Shown here one piece after another: positions 1 through 6,083 of a stretch of DNA of 10,493 nucleotides. Made by a program: the position numbers and the translations under genes. Each line of letters opens with the position of its first letter. Within the stretch, counting starts at the first letter, position 1. This DNA comes from Syntrophomonadaceae bacterium. GTDB lineage: Bacteria; Bacillota; Dethiobacteria; SKNC01. Location: contig PWHX01000075.1 of assembly GCA_003555415.1 (NCBI GenBank), forward strand, positions 1 through 10,493, read 5' to 3'. Below the pieces are notes generated by a model. That model worked only from the letters and a program-made list of their open reading frames with translations. It was not told the DNA's origin and made no database searches.

Positions 1-29
1 AGTAATAAAAATGCCCTTCTTTCTAATAG

Positions 30-48
30 TTATACCATATGGTATAAT
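30..48 (+). promoter_or_regulatory. Palindromic extended -10 promoter/operator of the chromate transporter pair
   Basis: Positions 30-47 are a perfect 18-bp palindrome (TTATACCATATGGTATAA). Its right half runs into a consensus -10 hexamer TATAAT at 43-48, preceded by TGG at 40-42, which makes an extended -10 element (TGnTATAAT). No good -35 hexamer lies 16-18 bp upstream, which is tolerable for an extended -10 promoter. A start of transcription near position 55 would leave a short leader before the Shine-Dalgarno at 66-73. A symmetric site overlapping the -10 is the usual geometry for a dimeric repressor. The regulator is not in the window and I do not assign a family. Confidence 0.6.
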
Positions 49-79
49 TCCAATTAAAGATTCAAAAGGCGGGAAAGAA

Positions 80-691
80 TTGAAAAATAATAACCGAGAC
101 TTCAGTGAAAAAAGTGATAGAGTTAAAGAAAACGTACCTGATACTGTTTCAGCTACGTTTATTTCACTTTTTATAATTTTTTTAAAAATTGGAGCTTTTA
201 CCTTTGGAGGCGGCCTGGCCATGCTGCCTCTTATTAAAAATGAACTGGTAGATAAACGAGGATGGGTTACTTCTGAAGAATTTGTTGATTTAGTAGCCGT
301 ATCTATGACCGCTCCCGGCGCTATTGTTATAAATACCGCTGTCAACGTCGGCTACAGGATTAAGGGAATCCCCGGATCCCTGGCTTCAGTCCTGGGAGCC
401 TCCCTGCCCTCCTTTACCATTATCATGGTTATTGCTACATTTTTCCTTCAATTTCAAGAACTTCCCAAGATAGAAGCTGTTTTTAACGGGGTCCGGCCTG
501 CTGTAGCAGCTTTGATTGCGGCTGCTATTTATAAAATTGGCAAGCCCGTTTTTTCAAATACAAAAAGTATGTTTTTTATATTTTTTTATCTTGCCGTTTC
601 CTTAATTCTTAATCTTCATCCTATACTTGTAATTCTTATGGGCGGTCTTTCAGGATTAATCTTTTATCGTAACGATATAAAAAACAGTTAA
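80..691 (+). CDS. Chromate transporter, N-terminal-type half (CHR family, short form)
   Basis: This is a membrane protein of about 203 residues with a single CHR domain. Such short CHR proteins occur as tandem pairs that together replace the long two-domain ChrA, and are expected to export chromate or a related oxyanion across the cytoplasmic membrane. Visible family marks are FTFGGG near residues 40-45, MLPLI just after it, SMTAPG at 75-80 and the glycine-rich GYRIKGIPG segment near 91-99, with several hydrophobic segments to the C-terminus. I chose the TTG at 80 because AAGGCGGG at 66-73 sits 6 bp upstream and a promoter lies at 43-48. An in-frame ATG at position 11 is upstream of that promoter and has no ribosome binding site in view. 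The usual PGP motif reads APGA here. The partner gene starts 26 bp downstream. The true substrate is not proven by sequence. Confidence 0.85.
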   Translation: MKNNNRDFSEKSDRVKENVPDTVSATFISLFIIFLKIGAFTFGGGLAMLPLIKNELVDKRGWVTSEEFVDLVAVSMTAPGAIVINTAVNVGYRIKGIPGSLASVLGASLPSFTIIMVIATFFLQFQELPKIEAVFNGVRPAVAALIAAAIYKIGKPVFSNTKSMFFIFFYLAVSLILNLHPILVILMGGLSGLIFYRNDIKNS

Positions 692-717
692 ACAGTTAAA
701 TCAACAGGAGTGTTAAC

Positions 718-1242
718 ATGTTAATTTTAAATATATTTTTAAGTTTTTTTAAAATAGGACTTTTTAGTTTTGGGGGAGGTTACGTTATGCTCCCCCTGAT
801 TGAAAAAGAAATCATTCAGGGTAATGCCTGGATAACCCATTCCCAGTTCATAGATATTATTGCTATTGCCGAAATGACTCCTGGACCGGTATCTATTAAC
901 CTGGCCACCTTTGTGGGGTATAAGATTGCCGGAATTCCCGGAGCTCTTGTTTCAACTATAGGGGTAATTATGCCTTCTTTAGTCATCATACTTATTCTGG
1001 TTAAGTTTCTTTCAAAGTTTTATGAACTTCCCATTGTTCAATCTATTTTTAGAGGTCTCAGACCTGCAATTATTGCTTTAATTGGCCTGGCATTCATCAT
1101 GGTTGCCGAAACATCAATATTTTTTGACGATTTGAGAAGTATTGGCATTGCCGTAGCTGCCTTTATAGTACTAACCTTAACACGGATAAACCCTGTATTA
1201 ATTATACTTGGAGGCGGACTGGCCGGATTTATTTTGTATTAG
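718..1242 (+). CDS. Chromate transporter, C-terminal-type half (CHR family, short form)
   Basis: This is a 174-residue membrane protein with one CHR domain, homologous to the preceding gene: FSFGGG at residues 16-21, MLPLIEKEI after it, EMTPGPVSIN at 52-61 and GYKIAGIPGA at 67-76. Its PGP motif is intact, unlike its partner's. Hydrophobic stretches continue through the C-terminus, ending in a GGGLAGF segment. The ATG at 718 has an AGGAG ribosome binding site with 7 bp spacing. The gene is almost certainly co-transcribed with the upstream half (26-bp gap), and the two products probably form a hetero-oligomer with opposite membrane topologies, as inferred for paired short CHR proteins. Transcription should stop at the hairpin at 1289-1319. 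Oxyanion export is the family function; specificity for chromate is inference. Confidence 0.87.
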   Translation: MLILNIFLSFFKIGLFSFGGGYVMLPLIEKEIIQGNAWITHSQFIDIIAIAEMTPGPVSINLATFVGYKIAGIPGALVSTIGVIMPSLVIILILVKFLSKFYELPIVQSIFRGLRPAIIALIGLAFIMVAETSIFFDDLRSIGIAVAAFIVLTLTRINPVLIILGGGLAGFILY

Positions 1243-1288
1243 AAGTTAGCAATAAGACTTCACTTACAAAAATCACACGCCTTAAATT

Positions 1289-1319
1289 AAAAAATACCAG
1301 CAACTTACTGGTATTTTTT
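1289..1319. terminator. Bidirectional intrinsic terminator between chr pair and rpsI
   Basis: Two perfectly complementary 12-nt arms (1289-1300, AAAAAATACCAG, and 1308-1319, CTGGTATTTTTT) flank a 7-nt loop. Read on either strand, the GC-containing stem is followed by a run of six Ts, so the same element can terminate the plus-strand chromate operon and the minus-strand rplM-rpsI transcript. It lies 46 bp past the end of the second CHR gene and 6 bp past the rpsI stop codon. Confidence 0.92.
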
Positions 1320-1325
1320 GATATG

Positions 1326-1718
1326 TTATCTTTTTGAGAATTGTGGAGCTCTTCTGGCTTTCTTTAAACCGTACTTCTTTCTTTCCTTCATCCTGGGATC
1401 CCTGGTTAGAAAACCGGCTCTCTTCAAAGCAGACCGCATCTCACCATCTGCCTTCAAAAGTGCCCTGGCAATACCGTGCCTGACAGCTCCTGCCTGACCG
1501 GAATGCCCTCCTCCTTCAACATTTGCTAAAACATCAAATTTGTCCATAGTTTCGGTTAAATTTAAAGGTTGCTTTACGATAACCTTTAAACTCTCTAAGC
1601 CAAAGTAATCATCAAGGGATTTCTCGTTTATAATTATCCGGCCTTCTCCGGGAACTAGCCGTACTCTGGCTACCGATTCCTTCCTTCTTCCGGTACCGTA
1701 ATATTGTACTTGCGCCAT
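1326..1718 (-). CDS. rpsI: 30S ribosomal protein S9 (uS9)
   Basis: This 130-residue protein has the full-length bacterial S9 sequence. It starts with the family's YYGTGRRKESVARVR block, has the GGGHSGQAGAVRHGIARAL segment in the middle, and ends in the basic tail KKARRAPQFSKR, whose last Lys-Arg reaches into the decoding P site of the 30S subunit. The ATG follows a GGAGGG ribosome binding site. It lies 39 bp after rplM, the standard L13-S9 pair, and no promoter is obvious in between, so it shares the rplM promoter. The stop codon is followed at once by the bidirectional terminator. Confidence 0.98.
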   Translation of the reverse strand: MAQVQYYGTGRRKESVARVRLVPGEGRIIINEKSLDDYFGLESLKVIVKQPLNLTETMDKFDVLANVEGGGHSGQAGAVRHGIARALLKADGEMRSALKRAGFLTRDPRMKERKKYGLKKARRAPQFSKR

Positions 1719-1757
1719 CTTTTCCCTCCTTCCCTATAACAGTTCAATCTGTATATC

Positions 1758-2192
1758 TTAATACTCCCACTTGACAGGCTTTTGGGCCTCATTGGTGTGT
1801 TTATCATCCCTGTATACTCTTAGTTTTTTTAACATAGCTCGGCCTAATTTGTTGTGGGGCAGCATACCTTTAACAGCCAGGTACATGGCTCTGTCGGGTC
1901 TTTCTTTCATCAAGGTTTCATAATTAACCGCCTTTATGCCTCCTGGATATCCTGTATGATGGTAGCGTATTTTATTTTGTAGTTTTTTTCCGGTCAAAAC
2001 TGCTTGTTCAGTATTAATTACAATAACATAGTCCCCAGTATCCACATGGGGAGTAAATTCTGGTTTATGTTTACCCCTCAAAATTTTTGCTACTTCTGAA
2101 GCAGTTCTTCCCAGGGGCTTTTCAGCAGCGTCTACAATGTACCACTTTTGCTCTATATCCTGGGCTTTAGCCATAAAAGTCTTTGTTTCCAT
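1758..2192 (-). CDS. rplM: 50S ribosomal protein L13 (uL13)
   Basis: This 144-residue protein matches full-length bacterial L13: the N-terminal TFMAKA...KWYIVDA, then GRTASEVAKILRGKHKP, HVDTGDYVIVIN, LTGKKL, and the conserved VKGMLPHNKLGR and KLRVYRDDKH segments. L13 is an early-binding assembly protein of the large subunit. The ATG has a strong GGAGGG site 6 bp away. It is the first gene of a two-gene unit with rpsI and has its own promoter at 2257-2285 and a leader hairpin at 2205-2244. In Firmicutes, L13 commonly controls its own mRNA through such a leader. Confidence 0.98.
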   Translation of the reverse strand: METKTFMAKAQDIEQKWYIVDAAEKPLGRTASEVAKILRGKHKPEFTPHVDTGDYVIVINTEQAVLTGKKLQNKIRYHHTGYPGGIKAVNYETLMKERPDRAMYLAVKGMLPHNKLGRAMLKKLRVYRDDKHTNEAQKPVKWEY

Positions 2193-2204
2193 CCTTATCC
2201 CTCC

Positions 2205-2244
2205 TTTAAATACTACATTTTTCAGGGGCTATAGTCATATTAAA
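2205..2244 (-). promoter_or_regulatory. rplM leader hairpin, candidate L13 autoregulatory leader
   Basis: In the minus-strand transcript the segment 2244 to 2205 folds with 11 base pairs: UUUAA, AU and ACUA on the left pair with UAGU and AUUUAAA on the right, leaving two single-nucleotide bulges (a U and a G) on the left arm and a 16-nt loop. The right arm touches the AGGAGGG ribosome binding site of rplM, and the loop contains GCCCCUG, which could pair through CCCU with AGGG of that site. Position and size fit the known Firmicutes L13 leader (Rfam family L13_leader), but I could not test the consensus, and the stem is AU-rich. Confidence 0.5.
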
Positions 2245-2256
2245 CTCACAAAAGTA

Positions 2257-2285
2257 ATTTTAATATACTTAAACCTTACTGTCAA
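2257..2285 (-). promoter_or_regulatory. Sigma-A promoter of rplM-rpsI
   Basis: On the minus strand a perfect -35 box TTGACA (2285-2280) is followed by a 17-nt spacer and a -10 box TAAAAT (2262-2257), five of six matches to consensus. The predicted start of transcription is near 2250, giving a leader of about 57 nt before the rplM ATG. This makes rplM-rpsI a separate transcription unit even if truA transcripts read through. Confidence 0.85.
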
Positions 2286-2287
2286 GT

Positions 2288-2308
2288 AAACTGGTTTCAT
2301 CCCAGTTT
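2288..2308 (-). other. Perfect 7-bp stem-loop upstream of the rplM promoter
   Basis: AAACTGG (2288-2294) and CCAGTTT (2302-2308) form a perfect inverted repeat around a 7-nt spacer. It sits 2 bp upstream of the -35 box of rplM and 44 bp after the truA stop codon. It could be a weak terminator for the truA transcript, since the arm ends in TTT, but there is no long U run. It could equally be a protein-binding site by the promoter. The sequence does not decide between these. Confidence 0.4.
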
Positions 2309-2324
2309 CATATTCATTAGATTG

Positions 2325-2349
2325 TCAGAGGAACCGTCCCCGCGCCTGA
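2325..2349. repeat. REP-like palindromic element relic in the truA-rplM gap
   Basis: The stretch contains GAGGAACCGTCCCC (2328-2341), bounded by the inverted tetramers TCAG (2325-2328) and CTGA (2346-2349), with an inner GGGA/TTCC stem on the minus strand. Its GC content is clearly higher than the AT-rich bases around it. The core resembles short palindromic repeats scattered in many clostridial and related genomes that carry REP-associated tyrosine transposases. Only one copy is present here, so repetitiveness in this genome is inference. Confidence 0.4.
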
Positions 2350-2352
2350 TTT

Positions 2353-3102
2353 TTAGTAGCTAACTTTTTCCAGGCATAACCCGTTGGCTGGAGCAGTAGG
2401 GCCGGCCAGCCTTCTGTCCCTGGCTTCTAAAATTTCCAACATTCGCCGGGGGGCAATCTTTTGCCTGCCTACCTCTATTAAGGTTCCTGTAATGATTCTA
2501 ATCATATTATAAAGGAAACCGTCTGCTTCAATATAAAACCGGATTAAATCTCCTTCTTCTGACCAGTATGCCATTTTTATCTCCCTCTCCTTACTTATAA
2601 CATTGCTCCCGGCAGCGCAGAAGGAAGATAAATCATGCCTTCCCTGCAAATACTGTGTTCCCTCTTGCATGGCTTTGATATCCAGGGAAAAGGGCATATG
2701 ATATGAATATAGTCTCCAAAATACCGAATGGAACCTGCCCCGGTCTATGGTATATGAATATACTTTACTTTGGGCATCATGACGGGAATGAAATTTTATA
2801 GGCACAACCTCTGATTCTAAAACCCTGATATCTTCAGGAAGTACTGAATTCAAAGCATAGGGGATCCGTTTCTCTGGAATATTGTGAAAAGTCGGATAGT
2901 AGTTTATTGTTTGCCCCCGGGCATGAACACCAGCATCCGTCCTGCTGGAAGCAGTTATCCTGATTTCTTCATTATATATTTTGGAAAGGCAGCTCTCTAT
3001 GACTTCTTGAATTGCCAAAGCATTTTTCTGCCTTTGAAAACCGTGATAGTTGGTACCATCATAGCTGAGGGTAAGTTTAATATTTGTCAATATTTCTTTC
3101 AC
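2353..3102 (-). CDS. truA: tRNA pseudouridine(38-40) synthase TruA
   Basis: This protein of 249 residues converts uridines 38-40 of the tRNA anticodon arm to pseudouridine. It has the family N-terminus (LSYDGTNYHGFQRQ), the catalytic aspartate block SSRTDAGVHARGQ with Asp56, the HSRHDAQSK...Y segment, and the C-terminal DGFLYNMIRIITGTLIEVG motif; length is normal. The GTG at 3102 is given as start, but a TTG at 3090 is also possible: it is better spaced from the GAGGGG on the transcript and would give a protein starting MTNIKLTLSYDG. The gene begins 8 bp after the ecfT stop and is co-transcribed with the ECF transporter genes, the usual Bacillota arrangement. Confidence 0.96.
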   Translation of the reverse strand: MKEILTNIKLTLSYDGTNYHGFQRQKNALAIQEVIESCLSKIYNEEIRITASSRTDAGVHARGQTINYYPTFHNIPEKRIPYALNSVLPEDIRVLESEVVPIKFHSRHDAQSKVYSYTIDRGRFHSVFWRLYSYHMPFSLDIKAMQEGTQYLQGRHDLSSFCAAGSNVISKEREIKMAYWSEEGDLIRFYIEADGFLYNMIRIITGTLIEVGRQKIAPRRMLEILEARDRRLAGPTAPANGLCLEKVSY

Positions 3103-3110
3103 CCCTCACC

Positions 3111-3908
3111 TTAAATTCTACTTACCAGGACAAATATAATTATTAAAATAAAAATAGCTAAAGCATAAAAATCTTGACGGGTATATTTTAACTCATGAAG
3201 TCTAGTTCTCATTTCTCCGCCCCGGTAACACCTTACTTCCATGGCTGTAGCCAGTTCGTCGGCCCTCCTGAAAGCACTTACAAATAACGGAACTATAAGG
3301 GGTGCCATATTCCTGGCTCTTTGGGTTATATTCCCTTCACTAAAGTCTGCTCCCCGGGCCTGCTGGGCCTTCATGATCTTTTCACTTTCCTGGATTAATA
3401 TAGGAATAAAACGCAGAGAAATAGTCATCATCATGGCCAGTTCATGAGCCGGCAATCCAATTTTTTTTAAGGGACTCAAAAGATATTCAACTCCATCAGT
3501 TAAAGCAACCGGTGACGTTGTTAAAGTTAAAAGAGATGTAGTAATTACTAAAAGGATAAGCCTTAGGGTCATAAAGACCCCAGTGTAAAGGCCCTGAGAT
3601 TCTACGGTTGCAAATCCCATATCAATTAATACTTCCCCACCCGGGGTAAAAAAAGCATGTAAAAGAAGGGTAAAACTTATAATAATAAAAACAGGCCTTA
3701 AACTTTTTAAGAAATGTCGGGGAGGAATCCGACTGCTTTTTATTAAAAGAAACGTAAGAGCTGCTATAAATAAAAACCCCAAAAATGTTCTAACCAGAAA
3801 AATTAAAACAACATATAAAAAGATTAAAACTATTTTCATGCGAGGATCAAGTCTATGCAGGAAAGAATCAGCCGGGTAATATTGTCCCAGGGTAAAATCT
3901 TTTAACAT
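3111..3908 (-). CDS. ecfT: ECF transporter transmembrane component EcfT
   Basis: This 265-residue membrane protein couples the two EcfA ATPases to interchangeable vitamin-binding S components. It begins with the family-typical LGQYYPADSFLHRLDPRMK, has hydrophobic helices near residues 26-57, 72-87 and 108-131 and at the C-terminus (246-262), and a cytoplasmic coupling region with two Arg-containing signatures: AQQARGADF (Ala184-Arg185-Gly186) and AMEVRCYRGG (Val225-Arg226-Cys227). The first signature is canonical. In the second, Ala is Val, but the key Arg is kept. Its ATG overlaps the end of ecfA2 by 7 bp, so the genes are translationally coupled. No S component lies in the window, which marks a group II (shared-module) ECF system. 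Confidence 0.95.
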   Translation of the reverse strand: MLKDFTLGQYYPADSFLHRLDPRMKIVLIFLYVVLIFLVRTFLGFLFIAALTFLLIKSSRIPPRHFLKSLRPVFIIISFTLLLHAFFTPGGEVLIDMGFATVESQGLYTGVFMTLRLILLVITTSLLTLTTSPVALTDGVEYLLSPLKKIGLPAHELAMMMTISLRFIPILIQESEKIMKAQQARGADFSEGNITQRARNMAPLIVPLFVSAFRRADELATAMEVRCYRGGEMRTRLHELKYTRQDFYALAIFILIIIFVLVSRI

Positions 3909-4774
3909 AGCTGTCCCCTTTTTTCTTTCAACATTTTTAAAATTTCCTGCCGGGCTTTATCTACAGTAAAAATATCGGTTTGCACCTTTTCCCCCTGCTT
4001 TTTCAAAGCCAACATTAGCTCGGTTACCTGAGGCACTCCCAGCCCCATAGCTAGAAGTTTTTCACTCTCCTCAAATACTTGCCCCGGGGAGCCCTCCAGA
4101 ACCACCTCACCACCCTCCATCACTACCAACCTGGTAGCCAGTCGGGCTACTTCCTCCATGTTGTGAGAAACAAAAACTATAGTCATCCCCGCTTCTTTAT
4201 GAAAACTATCTACCCGCGCTAGCAGATGCTTTCTTCCCCTGGGATCCAATCCAGCAGTTGGCTCGTCTAAAACAAGTACCTCCGGTTCCATGGAGAGAAC
4301 TCCCGCTATAGCTGCCCTTCTCATTTCTCCCCTACTTAAACTGAAGGGAGAGCGATCCTTAACTTTTTGAAAATCAAGATTAACCATACTTAAAGCCTGT
4401 TTCACTTTTTCTAAAACTATTCCTTCTTCTATTTTCAACTTTCTAGGACCAAAAGCTACATCTTCATAAACAGTTTCACCGAAAAGCTGTTCTTCTGGAT
4501 ACTGGAATACCAGGCCAATTTTCTGCCTGATTTCTCTCCAGTTAATCATTTCAGTGCCAAATATGTCTTTACCTTTAAATATTACTGTTCCTTCAGTGGG
4601 TTTTAGTAACCCATTAAAATGCTGTACCAATGTTGTTTTGCCCGAACCTGTTCTCCCTATAAGGCCTATAAACTCACCTTTATTTATACTTAAATTTAAC
4701 TTGTTTAAAGCTCGAAATTCAAAAGGAGTGCCGGGCATATAAAAATAGTTAAGGTTTTTTACTTGGAGGAGCAT
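3902..4774 (-). CDS. ecfA2: ECF transporter ATPase EcfA2 (energy-coupling factor, CbiO-like)
   Basis: This 290-residue ABC ATPase is the second of the pair and powers vitamin or metal uptake with EcfA1 and EcfT. Walker A is GRTGSGKTT (40-48), the Q-loop is Gln91 in VFQYPEEQLF, Walker B is VLVLDEPT with catalytic Glu171, and the H-loop is His204. EcfA2-type features are the FGETVYEDVAFGP segment and the GVPQVTEL motif near residues 247-253 in the C-terminal domain. The signature reads LSRGE (146-150) instead of LSGGQ, with an Arg at a normally Gly position. The ATG lies 16 bp inside the end of ecfA1 and has only a weak TGATGAG site, suggesting translational coupling. The assignment as EcfA2 rather than EcfA1 rests on order and motifs. 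Confidence 0.94.
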   Translation of the reverse strand: MLLQVKNLNYFYMPGTPFEFRALNKLNLSINKGEFIGLIGRTGSGKTTLVQHFNGLLKPTEGTVIFKGKDIFGTEMINWREIRQKIGLVFQYPEEQLFGETVYEDVAFGPRKLKIEEGIVLEKVKQALSMVNLDFQKVKDRSPFSLSRGEMRRAAIAGVLSMEPEVLVLDEPTAGLDPRGRKHLLARVDSFHKEAGMTIVFVSHNMEEVARLATRLVVMEGGEVVLEGSPGQVFEESEKLLAMGLGVPQVTELMLALKKQGEKVQTDIFTVDKARQEILKMLKEKRGQLC

Positions 4775-5598
4775 AAGCTCATCACCAGTTCCTCAATTTC
4801 TAAAGTATCTAAAGGCAAATGGATCCCGTCTTTTCTTAATATCTGTGCAAGTTCTGTTACCTGGGGAACATCCAGACCCACTTCCCTTAATTTTTCAGTC
4901 CGGGAAAATACTCCTTTTGGAGTCCCCTCCATTACAAAACGGCCCTGATCCATTACCATAATACGATCTGAAATTATAGCCTCTTCCATAAAGTGGGTAA
5001 TATAAATTACAGTTATTTTTTCTTCCCGGTTCAGTTTCTTTACCGTAGCCATTACTTCTCTTCGCCCTTCTGGATCAAGAAGGGCGGTGGGCTCGTCTAG
5101 AATTAAACATCGGGGACGCATGGCCACAACCCCGGCTATGGCTAATTTCTGCTTTTGACCTCCGGATAAATGGTGAGGGGGACGCTGCCTTAAATGATAA
5201 ATACCAATTAATTTTAGAGCTTCATCTACCCTTTCTCTTATTGTATGGGAGGGTATCCCCAAATTTTCAGGACCAAAAGCTACGTCTTCTTCTACGGTGG
5301 TAGCCACAATTTGATTGTCAGGATTCTGAAATACCATCCCTACTGTCTGCCTTATGGGCCAGAGGTTATCGGTCTGGGTTGTCATCAATCCATCTACTAT
5401 AACTTTCCCTTTATTGGGAATAAGAAGTGCATTTAAAAGCCTGGCCAATGTTGATTTACCTGAACCATTGTGTCCCAGAACCGTTATAAACTCGCCCTTA
5501 TTTATATTCAGGCTAATATCGTCTAAAGCTAGAACCTGGTCCTCTTTTCCGTAATTATAATAAAAACTTACTCCCTCAACCTTAATAATTTCCTTCAA
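4759..5598 (-). CDS. ecfA1: ECF transporter ATPase EcfA1 (energy-coupling factor, CbiO-like)
   Basis: This 279-residue ABC ATPase is the first gene of the ecfA1-ecfA2-ecfT-truA run. It has a complete motif set: Walker A GHNGSGKST (42-50), Gln91 in the Q-loop (VFQNPDNQIVATTVEEDVAFGPENLG, an EcfA1 hallmark), signature LSGGQ (144-148), Walker B with catalytic Glu169, and His202 in the H-loop. It also has the C-terminal VPQVTEL segment (244-250) that helps bind EcfT. The start is a TTG with GGGGTGG a few bases upstream. No ATG or GTG at the family's usual N-terminus competes with it. It lies 126 bp after rplQ, with no clear terminator between, so it may be partly read through from the alpha operon. 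Confidence 0.95.
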   Translation of the reverse strand: MKEIIKVEGVSFYYNYGKEDQVLALDDISLNINKGEFITVLGHNGSGKSTLARLLNALLIPNKGKVIVDGLMTTQTDNLWPIRQTVGMVFQNPDNQIVATTVEEDVAFGPENLGIPSHTIRERVDEALKLIGIYHLRQRPPHHLSGGQKQKLAIAGVVAMRPRCLILDEPTALLDPEGRREVMATVKKLNREEKITVIYITHFMEEAIISDRIMVMDQGRFVMEGTPKGVFSRTEKLREVGLDVPQVTELAQILRKDGIHLPLDTLEIEELVMSLCSSK

Positions 5599-5683
5599 AG
5601 GACCACCCCGAAACTATTTAGTTAAGCACAACCATACACGTGATATTAAACGATTGTTAAATCAGGTTTACAGTAACGCTCAG

Positions 5684-5702
5684 TGAAAGATTGCTTCTTT
5701 CA
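5684..5702 (-). other. Short stem-loop in the rplQ-ecfA1 gap
   Basis: TGAAAGA (5684-5690) and TCTTTCA (5696-5702) form a perfect 7-bp stem around a 5-nt loop, 22 bp after the rplQ stop codon. It is AT-rich and no T run follows on the transcript, so it is not a convincing intrinsic terminator. It could be a weak attenuator or RNA processing site, or chance. The 126-bp gap around it (5599-5724) also holds two copies of ATTGTTAAA (5653-5661 and 5710-5718). I could not find a promoter with good boxes there. Confidence 0.3.
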
Positions 5703-5724
5703 ACGAGAAATTGTTAAACGCCTC

Positions 5725-6066
5725 TTACTCGACCAGTTCAAGAATTACCATGGGTGCGGCATCTCCACGGCGGGGACCCTTTTTAATTATCCTGGTGTAA
5801 CCTCCCTGCCGGTCTTCATACCTGGGTGCAATATCGTGAAACAGCTTGTAAACTGCATCTTCATTATATAGGTAGCTTAAAGCCTGCCGGTGGGCATGAA
5901 GGTCACCCCGTTTGCCCAGGGTAATCATTTTATCGGCGATTTTCCTGGCGTTTTTTGCTTTGGCCTCTGTGGTTTCTATTCTTTCTGCTAGAAATAAGGA
6001 AGATACCATATTTCTCAACAGCGCCCTCCTGGGAGCAACTTTGCGGCTTAATTTTTTATTTACCAT
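5725..6066 (-). CDS. rplQ: 50S ribosomal protein L17 (bL17)
   Basis: This 113-residue protein has the complete L17 sequence: an N-terminal basic segment LSRKVAPRRALLRNM, the ERIETTEAKAKNARK helix, ITLGKRGDLHAHRQALSYL, and the C-terminal PRYEDRQGGYTRIIKKGPRRGDAAPMVILELV. L17 lies near the exit tunnel of the large subunit. The ATG follows a G-rich ribosome binding site with about 6 bp spacing, and the gene begins 17 bp after rpoA. It closes the rpsM-rpsK-rpsD-rpoA-rplQ block. Confidence 0.98.
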   Translation of the reverse strand: MVNKKLSRKVAPRRALLRNMVSSLFLAERIETTEAKAKNARKIADKMITLGKRGDLHAHRQALSYLYNEDAVYKLFHDIAPRYEDRQGGYTRIIKKGPRRGDAAPMVILELVE

Positions 6067-6083
6067 TACTTTCCCCCCTAAAC

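Noticed and set aside
11..79. ATG at position 11 as the start of the first chromate gene
   Set aside because: It lacks a visible ribosome binding site, lies upstream of a consensus extended -10 promoter, and adds 23 residues not expected in the family. The TTG at 80 has a well-spaced Shine-Dalgarno.
5653..5718. Two copies of ATTGTTAAA in the rplQ-ecfA1 gap as an operator or repeat array
   Set aside because: Two AT-rich 9-mers 57 bp apart are easily explained by chance at this base composition. I mention them only in the gap description.
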